A DNA stretch of 64,000 nt, taken from the NCBI RefSeq assembly GCF_020532645.1, contig NZ_JAJAUZ010000031.1, positions 1-64,000 on the forward strand, written 5' to 3'. Below are positions 1 to 8,040 of this stretch, in pieces. A model generated the notes under the pieces. That model worked only from the letters and a program-made list of their open reading frames with translations, was not told the origin of the DNA and did no database searches. Each line of letters starts with the position of its first letter. The first letter of the stretch is position 1. Origin of the DNA: Streptomyces bambusae. GTDB lineage: Bacteria; Actinomycetota; Actinomycetes; Streptomycetales; Streptomycetaceae. The position numbers and the translations under genes were made by a program.

Positions 1-25
1 GGAACCGACGGGTGGGTTGGAGCGA

Positions 26-74
26 ACAGGTTCCCCGGTGAGCAGTCGATGGGAACTGCTCACCAGGGACCTGT
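26..74. terminator. Long inverted repeat, probable terminator
   Basis: Arms at 26-46 and 55-74 pair over about 20 bases with only a few mismatches around an 8-base loop (47-54). It lies just past the stop of the leftward secreted-protein gene (stop at 123), which is where a terminator for that gene would be. There is no T-tract, as is usual in very GC-rich actinomycetes. It may also serve a convergent gene outside the window. Confidence 0.6.
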
Positions 75-122
75 GCGTATGGTCGCGTAACCAACCTATT
101 GCAAGCACATTTTGTCGAATAG

Positions 123-572
123 TCAGTGCTTGTTGAGGAAGCTGGCGAGAGTGTGGTCTCCGCTCTTGACGACCTCGTACAGGCGGGACTCCAGGTATGC
201 AGCCCCGCCCCCTGCGTCGAGGCTGCAGGTGTTCTTGTAGAGCCCACTGGTGTTCGAGAAGACGGTGCACGTCCAGCGGTAGTTGCCGGCGGCGAGGTAG
301 AGCTCGCGCTGGGCTTCCGCCCAGCCGATTCTCGTCGTGCCGTTGTCGGTCGACACGGTCCAGGTGTAGTTGCCCGCGGCCAGGTAGATGTCGCGGGTCA
401 TGTGGGCGGCGCCGGGCATGCTGGGGTAGCTGGCGAGCCAGAGCGTCCGCGTGAGCGGCGCCCAGCTGGCGAACGCCGGGGTGGCGGCCAGGACGGCGGC
501 GCTGAAGGCGGCCGCGAGCGCGGTGAGGCCGCGCGCGACGATGCGCCTGGAAACCATCTTGGATATCTTCAT
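123..572 (-). CDS. Small secreted protein with a duplicated YLAAGNY-W motif
   Basis: A 149-residue protein with a classical Sec signal peptide: basic start (KISKMVSRRIVAR), a hydrophobic Ala/Leu stretch, and a likely cut after TPAFA near residue 36. The mature part carries two copies of a motif, IYLAAGNYTW and LYLAAGNYRW, about 28 residues apart, each preceded by an Arg, and a less exact third copy at the start of the mature chain (TLWLAS). Two cysteines (in RWTCTVF and KNTCSLD) could form a disulfide. The ATG at 572 is preferred to the TTG one codon upstream. I do not recognise a family; the repeats suggest a small beta-rich extracellular protein. Confidence 0.75.
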   Translation of the reverse strand: MKISKMVSRRIVARGLTALAAAFSAAVLAATPAFASWAPLTRTLWLASYPSMPGAAHMTRDIYLAAGNYTWTVSTDNGTTRIGWAEAQRELYLAAGNYRWTCTVFSNTSGLYKNTCSLDAGGGAAYLESRLYEVVKSGDHTLASFLNKH

Positions 573-1126
573 CAATTCCGTCCGAAACTGTTGCTGGTGA
601 TTCTGGGTCGAAGGCGTCGAAATTTCGACACCGGTACGATCGCGCCGCCGGCAGGCGTGTCGACATTACAGCATGATGATCACGGGATTCCCTGGTGACG
701 GCCCTTACCGCACGTGGCCGACACGCGCCTCCAGCGCCGAGACGCACATAGAATGCGACAATCCCGCAATTGACCGTTTTGCACCGAATGACCGAGGGTC
801 GGTGCGGTGCAGTTCGCGGTTTCCGGGAAGGCTTCCGCGCTGCAATTCCCATTCTGGTGCGGCTCGCTGTTTTCAGGGTGGCGGATGCGTGGGATAACCT
901 GCTTGGCCTGCACGGGTGTTCAGGTACTCAGGCAATTGCTGTCGGCCGGGAATTGAATGGCCAGCGTCAGTGAGCCATTTCCAACCTGCCGGCGTGGCCG
1001 CGTGCTGTGACTGAGTGCTTCGTTGCCGACTGCGTCCGGACGAAGCCACTGAACTTGAACTCGTGATGTCGGTCGACTCGTGGTTGGGCATCAACGTCCG
1101 AGACGCTGGGTGTTACCGGCTCGGGT
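573..1126. other. No convincing gene
   Basis: About 550 bases between the secreted-protein gene and the interrupted gene at 1127. Open frames here are short, mutually overlapping and lack recognisable motifs or ribosome sites. The first part should hold the promoter of the leftward gene. Base composition is somewhat less GC-rich than the surroundings. Confidence 0.5.
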
Positions 1127-1489
1127 TCAGGACGATGGCTGTAGCCAGCGCCGCGCCGCGGAGAGGTTCACCTCGACGTCATCCCTCCAAGAGCAGACCT
1201 CCAGCCATGAGAGGTAGCCGCCTTGCGCGAAGACCAGGACCTCGCCAGGGCACTCGCCGGTTTCGGTGAACAGCTGTACGTCGGCAGCCACGACGGTGCC
1301 GGGGCCGGTTGGCGCGGGCTCCACCGCGTCGGTGTCAAGGCCGAAGTAGGCAGTGCCGCACCCGCACTTGCAGCGGGATTGCACCCTGAGTTGGGGCACC
1401 TACCGTCGGAGGGCAACGTGAATGGGCTCGTCCGGGTTCAGGACGAGGTCAAGCACGTAGGCTATGTCCTCGGGCAGACTTTCAGTCAT
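1127..1489 (-). pseudogene. Conserved-looking small protein interrupted by an amber codon
   Basis: Reading leftward from ATG at 1489 gives a 29-residue lead (starts MTESLPEDIAYVLDLVL) that ends at TAG (1402-1400), and the same frame then continues without interruption for 90 residues to the stop at 1127. The two parts read as one about 120-residue protein: acidic helical N-terminus, a C-x-C-x-C cluster (RCKCGCGTAYF), and a C-terminal strand-rich part. Restoring one base (CAG, Gln) in place of TAG would reopen it. The downstream part could in principle be translated from the GTG at 1399, but no good ribosome site is seen there. Function unknown. Confidence 0.65.
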
Positions 1490-1553
1490 GCCGCCACCGT
1501 AGCTGACCAGCAGCTTTGGGCTTCGACCAATTTCGGGTCCGTCGACCCGACGC

Positions 1554-2192
1554 TCACAGGGCCAGGTCGGTGCTGGCGAGACAGCCGTCGACGACCTCCG
1601 GCCTGTACTGCAGCATCTTCAGTTTGCGCTTCACGGCGCGGGTGATCTGGCCGAGGTCGGCCGCAGCAAGGTTGCAGATGTCACGCTTGACCAGCGACCA
1701 GACGCCCTCGGTCGGGTTCAAGTCCGGGGCATAGGCGGGCAACTGGAACACAGTGAATCACTCGGCGTTCGCATCGATGAACTCGCGCATGCTGGCCGTC
1801 AGCTGCAGGCGGACGTTGTCCCAGACCAGCACGATCGGTCCGCCGAGCTGGATGCGAGCGCGGACGATCAGGTCGCGGAAGTCGCGCCAGCCGAAGCCCT
1901 TCGGCTCGTCCTTGCGGCCCCGGTACTCGCGGATCGCGTAGATCAGCCGGGACCGCTGGCCCGGCTTGTAGCAGGCCATACCCCCCATCGACACGCGTCC
2001 CGAGCCCCGGCCCCTCACCCTCACGACGGGGGTCTGGCCGATCCGGCCCCAGGTCCTGGCGCGCGGCGGAGTCATCGACTGCCCGGCTTCGTCCTCGAAG
2101 ACGATCCAGGCCCGGCCGGGGCCGGGGCCGGGGCCGGGGCCGGGGCCGGGGCCGGGGCCGGGGCCGGGGCCGGGGCCGGGGCCGGGGCCGGG
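1554..2192 (-). pseudogene. IS630-family transposase remnant
   Basis: The leftward frame encodes the DDE catalytic part of an IS630/Tc1-type transposase: first Asp in WIVFEDEAGQS (about 2100), second Asp in VLVWDN (about 1820), Glu in YAPDLNPTEGVW (about 1720). The frame is broken by TGA at 1760-1758, between ANAE and FTVFQL, where a Trp codon would be expected. The N-terminal DNA-binding half is missing and is replaced upstream by a GGGGCC repeat tract, which in this frame would read as Gly-Pro. The element is therefore truncated and cannot make an active transposase. Confidence 0.85.
2112..2192. repeat. (GGGGCC)13 hexanucleotide tract
   Basis: A perfect hexanucleotide repeat, CC pairs recurring every six bases from 2116 to 2188 (13 units). 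It abuts the broken 5' side of the IS630 remnant. Depending on frame it reads as poly(Gly-Pro) or poly(Arg-Pro); neither belongs to a normal transposase. Such tracts usually grow by strand slippage; assembly or sequencing error is also possible in a run this GC-rich. Confidence 0.9.
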
Positions 2193-2272
2193 AGAACGAT
2201 AGCCGCACAGGCACCGACAGTCCGCAGCCTAGTCAGCCCGGCGTGGAGCAGCCTTCCGCCGGAACCGTCTGG

Positions 2273-2701
2273 TCACCTGACCTCGACGGTCACCTTCCAT
2301 GGGGCGATCAGAAGGGGACAAGAAACGCTCGGGTCGGGACGACAACTGCGCACCGCGGAGACGGTGGCCGTGCCCTCGCTCTCCGCCGTGAGAACCGCTG
2401 TCGCGTCACCGTTGGGCGTGGTGCGGCCGGCGGTGGCGTGCAGGACGTCCGACGCACTCGACCGTGGGATCTCCCAGGTGTAGGTCAGGCCGTCCTGGCG
2501 GTACGCGCTCAGCCGGATCTCGACGTCGTCACCGACCTGCACCGCCATGGCCCGGCCGCTGTCGATGTTGGTCAGCACGGTCCGCCCCGCGAGGTGGGCG
2601 GCGGTCACCACGACGGGAGCAGCGTCGGCCACCACCGGCACGAGGGCGGGCGGGATGGCAAGGGCGAGGGCGGCCGCAGCACGGGCCAAAGGGAGCATCA
2701 C
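2273..2701 (-). CDS. Small secreted protein, chagasin-like flavour
   Basis: A 142-residue protein (GTG at 2701, or ATG at 2698) with a signal peptide (LARAAAALALAIPPALVP, cut near VADAA). The mature part is beta-rich: VQVGDDVEIRLSAYRQDGLTYTWEI, then a Gly-Asp-Ala-Thr-Ala-V-L segment and a C-terminal strand WKVTVEVR, with two cysteines (RSCRPDPSVSCP) close together. The order VGD-V-I-L / YTW / G-A-A-L / V-V resembles chagasin-type (I42) cysteine-protease inhibitors, but key loop motifs are not clear, so this is only a suggestion. It has no operon partner. Confidence 0.65.
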   Translation of the reverse strand: MMLPLARAAAALALAIPPALVPVVADAAPVVVTAAHLAGRTVLTNIDSGRAMAVQVGDDVEIRLSAYRQDGLTYTWEIPRSSASDVLHATAGRTTPNGDATAVLTAESEGTATVSAVRSCRPDPSVSCPLLIAPWKVTVEVR

Positions 2702-3234
2702 CGGGCCGGTTCTACCAGACCGCGCCTGACCTGGAGAACGCCTGTCGGCCGATCAGAGGGTCAGGTTCACCTGCTGAAACGTCACTGCATCAGTAGCGGT
2801 CGGCACCGCCTTCTCCCCACGGGATCTTCACGTGGGTGAGGACGGCCACGCGGGGGAGACGGCAGACCCGCGGGTGGTCAGACCCCCTGTTGCCGACGAG
2901 GGGGCCGGACCCACTTCGTTTCCCGGTCGGGAGGCGGCCGCCAGGTCCCTGCCACATCACGTCACGGCTTCGCGGTTCGGCTCCCCCGGACACCGCGACC
3001 CGACCGGGCCCATAGCGGCCCGCCGCCCTGATGCCCGGCGGCTCAACACGCCCAAGTAGCGGCAGGCTTCCCCGCGCCGCCTGCCGCCGGCTGCATCGAC
3101 GGCCGCTCCCCGGCCGGGGAGCGCCACGGGCAGCCCGGAGTCAGTCCCCACCCGAGCCGGGCGGAGGCCGAACGTCCTGAAGTCCAGCCGAAGTTGGGCT
3201 GCGGCCGGTCGCGCGTGCTGCGCTCGGTGCACCA
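2702..3234. other. Gene-poor debris
   Basis: No frame here carries a recognisable domain. The right end runs into the nSTAND fragment. The stretch is best described as decayed intergenic DNA plus the promoter of the leftward secreted-protein gene. Confidence 0.4.
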
Positions 3235-3343
3235 CCCGGTGACGCCCAGTGAGCGACACCAAGTCGTTCACGAGCCGGTCACGGCCGAAGAAGAGCTCCC
3301 GATCACCCGGCTCGAAGCGGGACAGCCCCCGGTATGGCGCGGG
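3235..3343 (-). pseudogene. Fragment of an nSTAND NTPase N-terminus
   Basis: Leftward translation reads APYRGLSRFEPGD, ELFFGRDRLV, NDLVSLTGRHRV, the hallmark entry into the nSTAND1 NTPase domain of actinobacterial WD40 proteins (compare CPYRGLEVFTAEHARWFEGR in the intact protein at 36174). The sequence stops being recognisable before the Walker A motif (GPSGSGKS would follow). No start or stop of its own. It is a relic of a second conflict-type protein in this window. Confidence 0.6.
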
Positions 3344-3359
3344 CTCCGCGTCCTCGCAC

Positions 3360-3470
3360 CCGGCGGGAACTGAAACCAGCGGCGGTCGCGCAGCTGGGCC
3401 GGCTGCAGCCGGTCGCGGCGGGCCAGCGGGTCGTCGGCGCGCAGGACCGCGTCAACCGGATCGACCCTCG
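3360..3470 (-). pseudogene. Possible LysR substrate-domain fragment
   Basis: The leftward frame just upstream of the nSTAND fragment reads DPVDAVLRADDPLARRDRL, QPAQLRDRRWFQFP, which resembles the start of the effector-binding domain of LysR regulators (VAVL-ADHPLA...LADL...WV). Only about 35 residues are recognisable, without helix-turn-helix or remaining effector domain. The junction with the nSTAND piece suggests a deletion joining two unrelated genes. Weak evidence. Confidence 0.3.
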
Positions 3471-3649
3471 GCGTACACTCCGGGTCCGTTGCGGACTTGG
3501 CGGCGGTTTCGTCTCTGGAAGAGCGTTGGGTTTCCCGGAACACCCCCGGGGACGGTGGGACGCCGTGGGACGGCCGGGACGCGCATCTGCGGCACGTACG
3601 TTCTGCCGCAAGGCGTCCTCGCCGTCCCTCACGCCACAAGGAGATGTCC

Positions 3650-4171
3650 ATGCCCGCGAAGCGCATACGCTCTGCCCTCACCGGTGCCGCCCTCGCCCTC
3701 GGAGTCCTCGCCGCCACCGCGTCACCGGCAGGAGCCGCCGGCCCGCCCACCACCTACGGGAACCTCTGCTACCAGGCTCACGTCCAGAACCTCGGCTGGC
3801 TGAACTGGCAGTGCGACGGGCAATGGGCGGGCACCAAGGGCAAGGCCCTCAACCTCGAAGTCCTGCGCATCCACATCAACGGGTACTGGACGGGATGCTT
3901 CCGCGCCCACCGCAGCAACTACGGCTGGGACAACAGCCTTCAGTGCGCCGAGCACGGCCGCGACATCATGATCGGCACCACGGGCATGAACACGGCCATC
4001 GAAGCCGTCGAGTTCTACGCCCCAGCCGACCGCCGGGCCGGCGGCCGCGCCCACGTCCGCAACATCGGGGACGTCGCCGGTTCGCACCCGGGCGGCGACA
4101 TGAGCCACGTCGTCGTCGGAACCGAAGGCCGGGCACTGCCCATCGAGCAGCTCTACCTCGTCATCCAGTAG
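3650..4171 (+). CDS. Secreted protein with hydrophobic-W (ChW) repeats
   Basis: A 173-residue protein. ATG at 3650 follows AAGGAG (3638-3643) at good spacing; the ATG at 3644 would abut it. A signal peptide (IRSALTGAALALGVLAATAS, cut after PAGAA) is followed by repeats of the clostridial hydrophobic W type: YQAHVQNLGWLNWQCDGQWA, then TKGKALNLEVLRIHI, then a second unit beginning FRAHRSNYGWDNSLQCAEHG, and a third, weaker unit, AHVRNIGDV with EQLYLVIQ at the end. Such repeats are beta-trefoil-like surface modules, often thought to bind ligands or cell envelope. One Cys in each of the first two units. Monocistronic. Confidence 0.85.
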   Translation: MPAKRIRSALTGAALALGVLAATASPAGAAGPPTTYGNLCYQAHVQNLGWLNWQCDGQWAGTKGKALNLEVLRIHINGYWTGCFRAHRSNYGWDNSLQCAEHGRDIMIGTTGMNTAIEAVEFYAPADRRAGGRAHVRNIGDVAGSHPGGDMSHVVVGTEGRALPIEQLYLVIQ

Positions 4172-4304
4172 CGCCCTGCGGCCTCGTCCTGGCAGGCCTG
4201 CGACCGGGCCCCGGCCGCCGGCCACCGGATCGGCACGGTGCGGGCGGCGTGGACGAGCCGGGGCACCCGGCGCCGTGCGCGAAGGCCGAGGCCAGAGCTT
4301 CGCC

Positions 4305-4661
4305 TCACGGGGTGGTGTCCCGGCCCGGAAGGCGCTGCGGCTGGCGGACCTCGCTGGTGAGGAACGTGTGGATTTCGGCGGCGAGGTGGCGCATCTCCTC
4401 GCCGGCCGCGTGCACGGTGGTGGTCGTGAAATGCCACTCCTCGGACGGGGGCCGGTCGCGGATACCCCACGTCAGGTGGACGTAGCCGCCGGGGCGGTGC
4501 TCCGCCGACAGAGTCAGATCGCGTTCGAGGGAGCGCCAGGTGCGCTCCCCTTCCCAGCCGCGGAAGTCCTCGGCCAGCGCGGAGAGGAAGGCGTCGAGGC
4601 CGTCGCCCTCCCAGGTCCGCACCAGGGTCTCGACGCGCACCCATTGCCCCTGCGCCGTCAC
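4305..4661 (-). CDS. DUF6228-like protein, start uncertain
   Basis: A 118-residue acidic cytoplasmic protein. WEGDGLDAFLSALAEDFRGW, ERTWRSLERDLTLSAEH, GYVHLTWGIRDRP and WHFTTTTVHAAGEEMRHLA fit the pattern I recall for the DUF6228 family of Streptomyces. Family members have extra N-terminal sequence; here the frame extends upstream of the GTG at 4661 (RRASTLDFLV...) into the region next to the HxlR gene without an obvious ribosome site, so the N-terminus may be truncated or begin at an unusual codon. Function unknown. Confidence 0.6.
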   Translation of the reverse strand: MTAQGQWVRVETLVRTWEGDGLDAFLSALAEDFRGWEGERTWRSLERDLTLSAEHRPGGYVHLTWGIRDRPPSEEWHFTTTTVHAAGEEMRHLAAEIHTFLTSEVRQPQRLPGRDTTP

Positions 4662-4709
4662 GAGGAAGTCGAGCGTCGATGCCCTGCGGGATGTCCTCCC
4701 TTCTATTGA

Positions 4710-5141
4710 TCAGAAACGGCTCGGGTTCTCATTGACATGAGGGGTCTTCACCGGGGTCGCCTGATCCGCCTCGATGGTCCTGGCCGCCTCGGCTGCTTCC
4801 CGGAAGGTGACGACCGCCTCGCCGTTCTCCCGCGCCCATGCGGTGAGCATCCTGATGGGCTCCTCCAGGGTTCGCCCGAGATCGGTCAGGCCGTACTCCA
4901 CGCGCGGCGGCGCCTCGGCGTACGCGCGCCGCTCGACGAACCCGTTGGCTTGGAGCCGGCGCAACGTCTGGGTCAGTACCTTGCGCGAAATGCCACCGCT
5001 CAGCTCGACCAGCTCGCCGTGGCGCAACGGGCCGTCAGTCAGCGCGAAGAGCGTGACCATGGACCACTTACTGGCGATGATCTCCATGGCCAGGAGAGCA
5101 GGACAGTCGGCGAGGAAGGCAACTCCGGGTCGCAGGCTCAT
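4710..5141 (-). CDS. HxlR-family transcriptional regulator
   Basis: A 143-residue winged-helix protein. It has the family hallmarks in order: CPALLAMEIIASKWSMVTLF (C-P...I..KW...L), PLRHGELVELSGGISRKVLT with QTLRRLQANGFVERRAY (recognition helix and wing), PPRVEYGLTDLGRTLEEPIR (VEY-LT--G), then a C-terminal dimer helix. ATG at 5141 is chosen because the alternative longer frame has no family-like residues. The gene is divergent from a DoxX gene, the common arrangement in which an HxlR protein controls a redox- or electrophile-responsive partner. Confidence 0.9.
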   Translation of the reverse strand: MSLRPGVAFLADCPALLAMEIIASKWSMVTLFALTDGPLRHGELVELSGGISRKVLTQTLRRLQANGFVERRAYAEAPPRVEYGLTDLGRTLEEPIRMLTAWARENGEAVVTFREAAEAARTIEADQATPVKTPHVNENPSRF

Positions 5142-5150
5142 GCCCCGAAG

Positions 5151-5168
5151 GTTACCTGGAGGTACCTG
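5151..5168. promoter_or_regulatory. Candidate HxlR operator
   Basis: Between the divergent HxlR and DoxX genes lies GTTACCT-GG-AGGTACC, an inverted repeat (TACCT 5153-5157, AGGTA 5160-5164) that overlaps a tandem repeat of the half-site ACCTG. It is the only clear dyad in the 96-base divergent spacer and sits 10 bases from the regulator start, as expected of an autoregulatory operator. Binding is inferred. Confidence 0.5.
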
Positions 5169-5237
5169 ACAGCCGCCTATCGTCGTCGAGGTGCGCACGC
5201 CCCCTTACTCGCATCTCGCACGATTGAGGTTTCAGCC

Positions 5238-5588
5238 ATGTTCGTCTCCCTTGCCGTCGTCACCGTGTTCATGTCGGCGCTTCTCCTGGTATCGGCCGGG
5301 GCCAAGTCGCTGCGGACGCGGCACATCACCGAGCAGATGTCCACCCTCGGAGTGCCGCAGAGCATGATGGCTTTCCTGATCGGCGCTCAGATCGCGGGCG
5401 CGGCCGGTGTGATCGCCGGGCTCTGGTGGGGACCCATCGGAATCGCCTCCGCGATCGGCCTGACGCTCTATTTCGCCGGCGCGGTCGCCTTCCACCTGCG
5501 CGTCGGCGACCGCAAGGGCGCGTCTCCGGCGGTGGTCCTCACTATGGCCTCCGTCGCCCTGATCATGCTGCGTGCTGCCACCCCCTGA
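5238..5588 (+). CDS. DoxX-family membrane protein
   Basis: A 116-residue integral membrane protein with four hydrophobic segments (near residues 3-20, 44-66, 70-88 and 95-113), the size and layout of DoxX-like proteins. ATG at 5238 follows GAGGT at 5226-5230. The loop before helix 2 has TRHITEQMSTLGVPQSMMAF, similar to the conserved stretch in DoxX proteins where partner-finding residues lie. It is divergent from an HxlR regulator and probably induced through it. DoxX proteins are linked to thiosulfate or redox metabolism in other bacteria, but the role here is unknown. Confidence 0.85.
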   Translation: MFVSLAVVTVFMSALLLVSAGAKSLRTRHITEQMSTLGVPQSMMAFLIGAQIAGAAGVIAGLWWGPIGIASAIGLTLYFAGAVAFHLRVGDRKGASPAVVLTMASVALIMLRAATP

Positions 5589-5648
5589 CAGCGGACAGCC
5601 GGTATGACGCTGGCCTTGATCGTGCTGGGTGAGGTCGGTCTCCGATGA

Positions 5649-5708
5649 GGACGGCCACCGTTGATCATCGTGAGTTGTGTCGACAAACGAAGATCAGCCG
5701 GTGGCCGT
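5649..5708. repeat. IS-derived palindrome
   Basis: Inverted arms ACGGCCACCGTTGATC (from 5651) and GATCAGCCGGTGGCCGT (to 5708) flank a 25-base loop. The right arm, CGAAGATCAGCCGGTGGCCGT without its last base in 20-base reading, recurs next to both IS256-type remnants (9850-9870 and 16427-16447), so it is more likely an insertion-sequence end or leader than a host terminator. It lies between the DoxX gene and the IS630 remnant. Confidence 0.55.
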
Positions 5709-5725
5709 GGGCCACAGCGTACTGA

Positions 5726-6840
5726 TCAGAAACTCATGGGGTCCCCGTCCAGGACGTAGCGGACGTGGGGGCCGCCGAAGTAGCCGCGGATGATGTGTGG
5801 CTGACGCTGACGTTTGCGGAAGAAGCGGCGGGTCTCGGCGGCGAGTTCGGCCTGGTTCCGGGCGCGGTGCTGCTTGGGCAGGCTGTGCTTGAGGTCGGCG
5901 TTGATCAGCTCGTCGGGGTTGAGTTCGGGCGAATACGGGGGCAGGAAGTGCAGCTCGATGTCGTCGGGGTGGGCGGAGAGCCAGTTGCGGACCTTCCTGG
6001 AGCGGTGAGCGGGGTGCCCGTCGACCACGAGGTGGACCTTATGGCCGAAGTGGCCAGCGAGCCGCTGAAGGAAGCGGCACATCAGCTCGGCGGTGAAGTG
6101 CCCGGTGAAGACCATGAAGTGCATCCGGCCCCTGGTGCTGATCGCCGACATCGCGTTGGCCGAGAACCGGTTTCCGCTCCTGCGCACCACGGGCGTCCTG
6201 CCCTTCTCGCCCCAGGTGCGGCCGGTGACCTGGTCGGAGCGGATGCCGACCTGGTCGGCGAAGAAAACCTCACCTCCGTCCTTCCTCGCCTTCGCCCGGA
6301 TCGCTGGCCAGGTCTCCTCGTGCCAGCGATGCACGGCCCGCGGGTCCTGCTCGACGGCACGCTTGTCCGGCCGCTGGAAGGACAGACCCCACCGCTTCAG
6401 GTACTTGCCCACTCCCGGTTCGGTCAGCCGCACCCGGTACAGCTTCACGATCAGCTCGCCCACCAGTCGCCGCGTCCACAGCTGTCCGCTCAGGCCCACG
6501 TCACAAGGCCGGTGATCTAGGATCGCCTGCCGCACGGCGGCCTGCTCGGTCTCCCCGAGCACCTGGTGCACCCCGATCGGCTTGCCCCGCGGCTGCATGA
6601 CCAGCGCCTCCCGGCCACCGGCCAGCCACTTCGCCCACCACCCGTCGACGGCCTTCGCGACACCCCGAACACCGCCGCCACGTCCTCACGGACCCGCCCC
6701 GCCACCAACGCGGCCACCGCCCGCAGTCGCAGGGCCTCCTGCGCCGACGGCGACAGATGCCGCGCGTCCCCCACCAGATCGCTCACACCCAGCTCAACGA
6801 CCCAGAACCCAAACCGTTTCGGATCAATATGACCCGACAC
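5726..6840 (-). pseudogene. IS630-family transposase, frameshifted
   Basis: Two leftward frames make one transposase. The N-terminal part starts at GTG 6840 (SGHIDPKRFGFWVVELGVSD) with a helix-turn-helix ending VAAVFGVSR; the rest (AVDGWWAKW onward, near 6660) lies in the other frame and runs to TGA at 5726. A single missing base at about 6660 explains this. The catalytic part is complete: GEVFFADQVGIRSD (first Asp), VHLVVDGHPAH (second Asp), LPPYSPELNPDELIN (the acidic residue after P-x-L-N-P is Asp-Glu). The frameshift site has no slippery heptamer, so programmed shifting is unlikely. Weakly matching ends (5722-5745 and 6805-6828) may be terminal repeats. Confidence 0.85.
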
Positions 6841-7126
6841 AGCACGCTTTGTGATTGCAATCGTAGAGAATCCGATGGACGTCGAAGGGAATACAGTATT
6901 CCGTGAGCCGATATTGGCCGCTCCACATGTGAAGGATCACCCACACAACTGCGACCGAGAGGGCAGTGACCCGGCCTTTTTGGGTCAGCCGACGGAATGC
7001 CCACGTTCTCTGAGCGCAGCATTCTGGTCACCCTCGCAGAATGATCTAGCCGCTGGGGATACGCGCGATTACTGTCTCCCTCGCATCCGGTGACACCAGG
7101 TGCGACACCCATTTCAAGGGAGAGAA

Positions 7127-7567
7127 GTGAAAATCAAGCTCAAGGCTGCTCTCGTAGCCGTGTGCGCCCCCGCCATCCTCGCTCTCGCATCGGCGCCCGC
7201 CCACGCGCTGCCCGGCTGGGATCTCACCCATACAGACGCTGATATCGCAGGCACATGGGCACGCGGTGAGTTCTGGAAGGGGGGTGACGGACGCTGGTAC
7301 ATCGACGGCAACGTCAGGGACACCCTGAGCGACGGCAAGGGCGCCGCCCTCCGCCTTGTAGCGCTTTACAACGACGGCGGAACCCGTCCGGAGAAGGTGT
7401 GGAACCAGCTCGGACACGGCAAGGACAAGCACTTCGCGTTCAATTTCGCCGGGAACATGAAGAGCATCTACCTGCAGGAGTGCCAGCTGGTGGTAAAGGA
7501 CCCCGTGCGTAAGATCGTCGACTACGGCGAATGCGCGAGCGTACATTTCATCGCCCGGGATCTCTGA
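7127..7567 (+). CDS. Small secreted protein of unknown family
   Basis: A 146-residue protein from GTG 7127, preceded by AGGGAG (7117-7122). The signal peptide (KIKLKAALVAVCAPAILALA, cut after APAHA) leads to a beta-rich domain with alternating polar and aromatic strands: GTWARGEFWKGGDGRWYIDG, NVRDTLSDGKGAALRLVALY, HFAFNFAGNMKSIYLQECQL. Two cysteines (LQECQ and YGECAS) are placed for a disulfide. The pattern GxxVxDxxxDGxGAxLxV is common in small secreted Streptomyces proteins of unknown role. It is followed by a strong terminator and stands alone. Confidence 0.75.
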   Translation: MKIKLKAALVAVCAPAILALASAPAHALPGWDLTHTDADIAGTWARGEFWKGGDGRWYIDGNVRDTLSDGKGAALRLVALYNDGGTRPEKVWNQLGHGKDKHFAFNFAGNMKSIYLQECQLVVKDPVRKIVDYGECASVHFIARDL

Positions 7568-7591
7568 TCGAGATTTACTGCATAGCGCCGG

Positions 7592-7625
7592 GTGGGCGGA
7601 TGCTGTTTTCAGAGCATCCGCCCAC
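7592..7625 (+). terminator. Perfect hairpin terminator
   Basis: A 13-base perfect stem (GTGGGCGGATGCT at 7592-7604, pairing with 7613-7625) closes an 8-base T-rich loop. It starts 24 bases after the stop of the secreted-protein gene and is the clearest intrinsic-type terminator in the left part of the window. Confidence 0.8.
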
Positions 7626-8040
7626 TAGGGTCTCTGCGCCACTGCAAACATTCGGCAACGACCACGCACAGCATCGTCTCGCAGCGGGTTCCGCACACCC
7701 GAGAGTCGCAGAGGCCCGAGCCGCCGGCGTACAGCGGCAGGTGGGACTTCCGGGTAAACCTGCGCGGTACCGGCCGACGTTCGGCTCCAACCCACGCGGT
7801 ACGCCCGCCTGATGCTCGCCTGCCCTGACTCCCCGATAGAGTCCGCGAAGGTGGGCTTCTGATCGTGGTGATGTGGTGCCCTTCCAGTCTGTGGGCAGTG
7901 CACGGGTTCCCGTGCCGGCGGGCACTGGCGAGGGGGGCGATGGGTGTGCGGCATGCGGATTACGTCGAGACCGTGCGCGGTCACGGCTCCCGCTTCCGGC
8001 GCTGACGTGGGAGCGGGCGGGGACCCCGAGCTCTCGCACA
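7626..8040. other. No convincing gene
   Basis: About 400 bases between the terminator and the histidine-kinase remnant. The frames are short and without motifs. It may contain the decayed 5' part of the kinase operon, but nothing is recognisable. Confidence 0.35.

Noticed and set aside
1681..2214. A 177-residue leftward frame with a long Arg-Pro repeat
   Set aside because: It is the wrong frame of the IS630 remnant; the Arg-Pro run is only the GGGGCC tract read in that frame.
5649..5708. Terminator for the DoxX gene
   Set aside because: The same arm sequence recurs beside IS256 remnants, so it is more likely an IS end or leader.
6660..6690. Programmed frameshift in the IS630 transposase
   Set aside because: No A-rich slippery heptamer is present; the break fits loss of one base.
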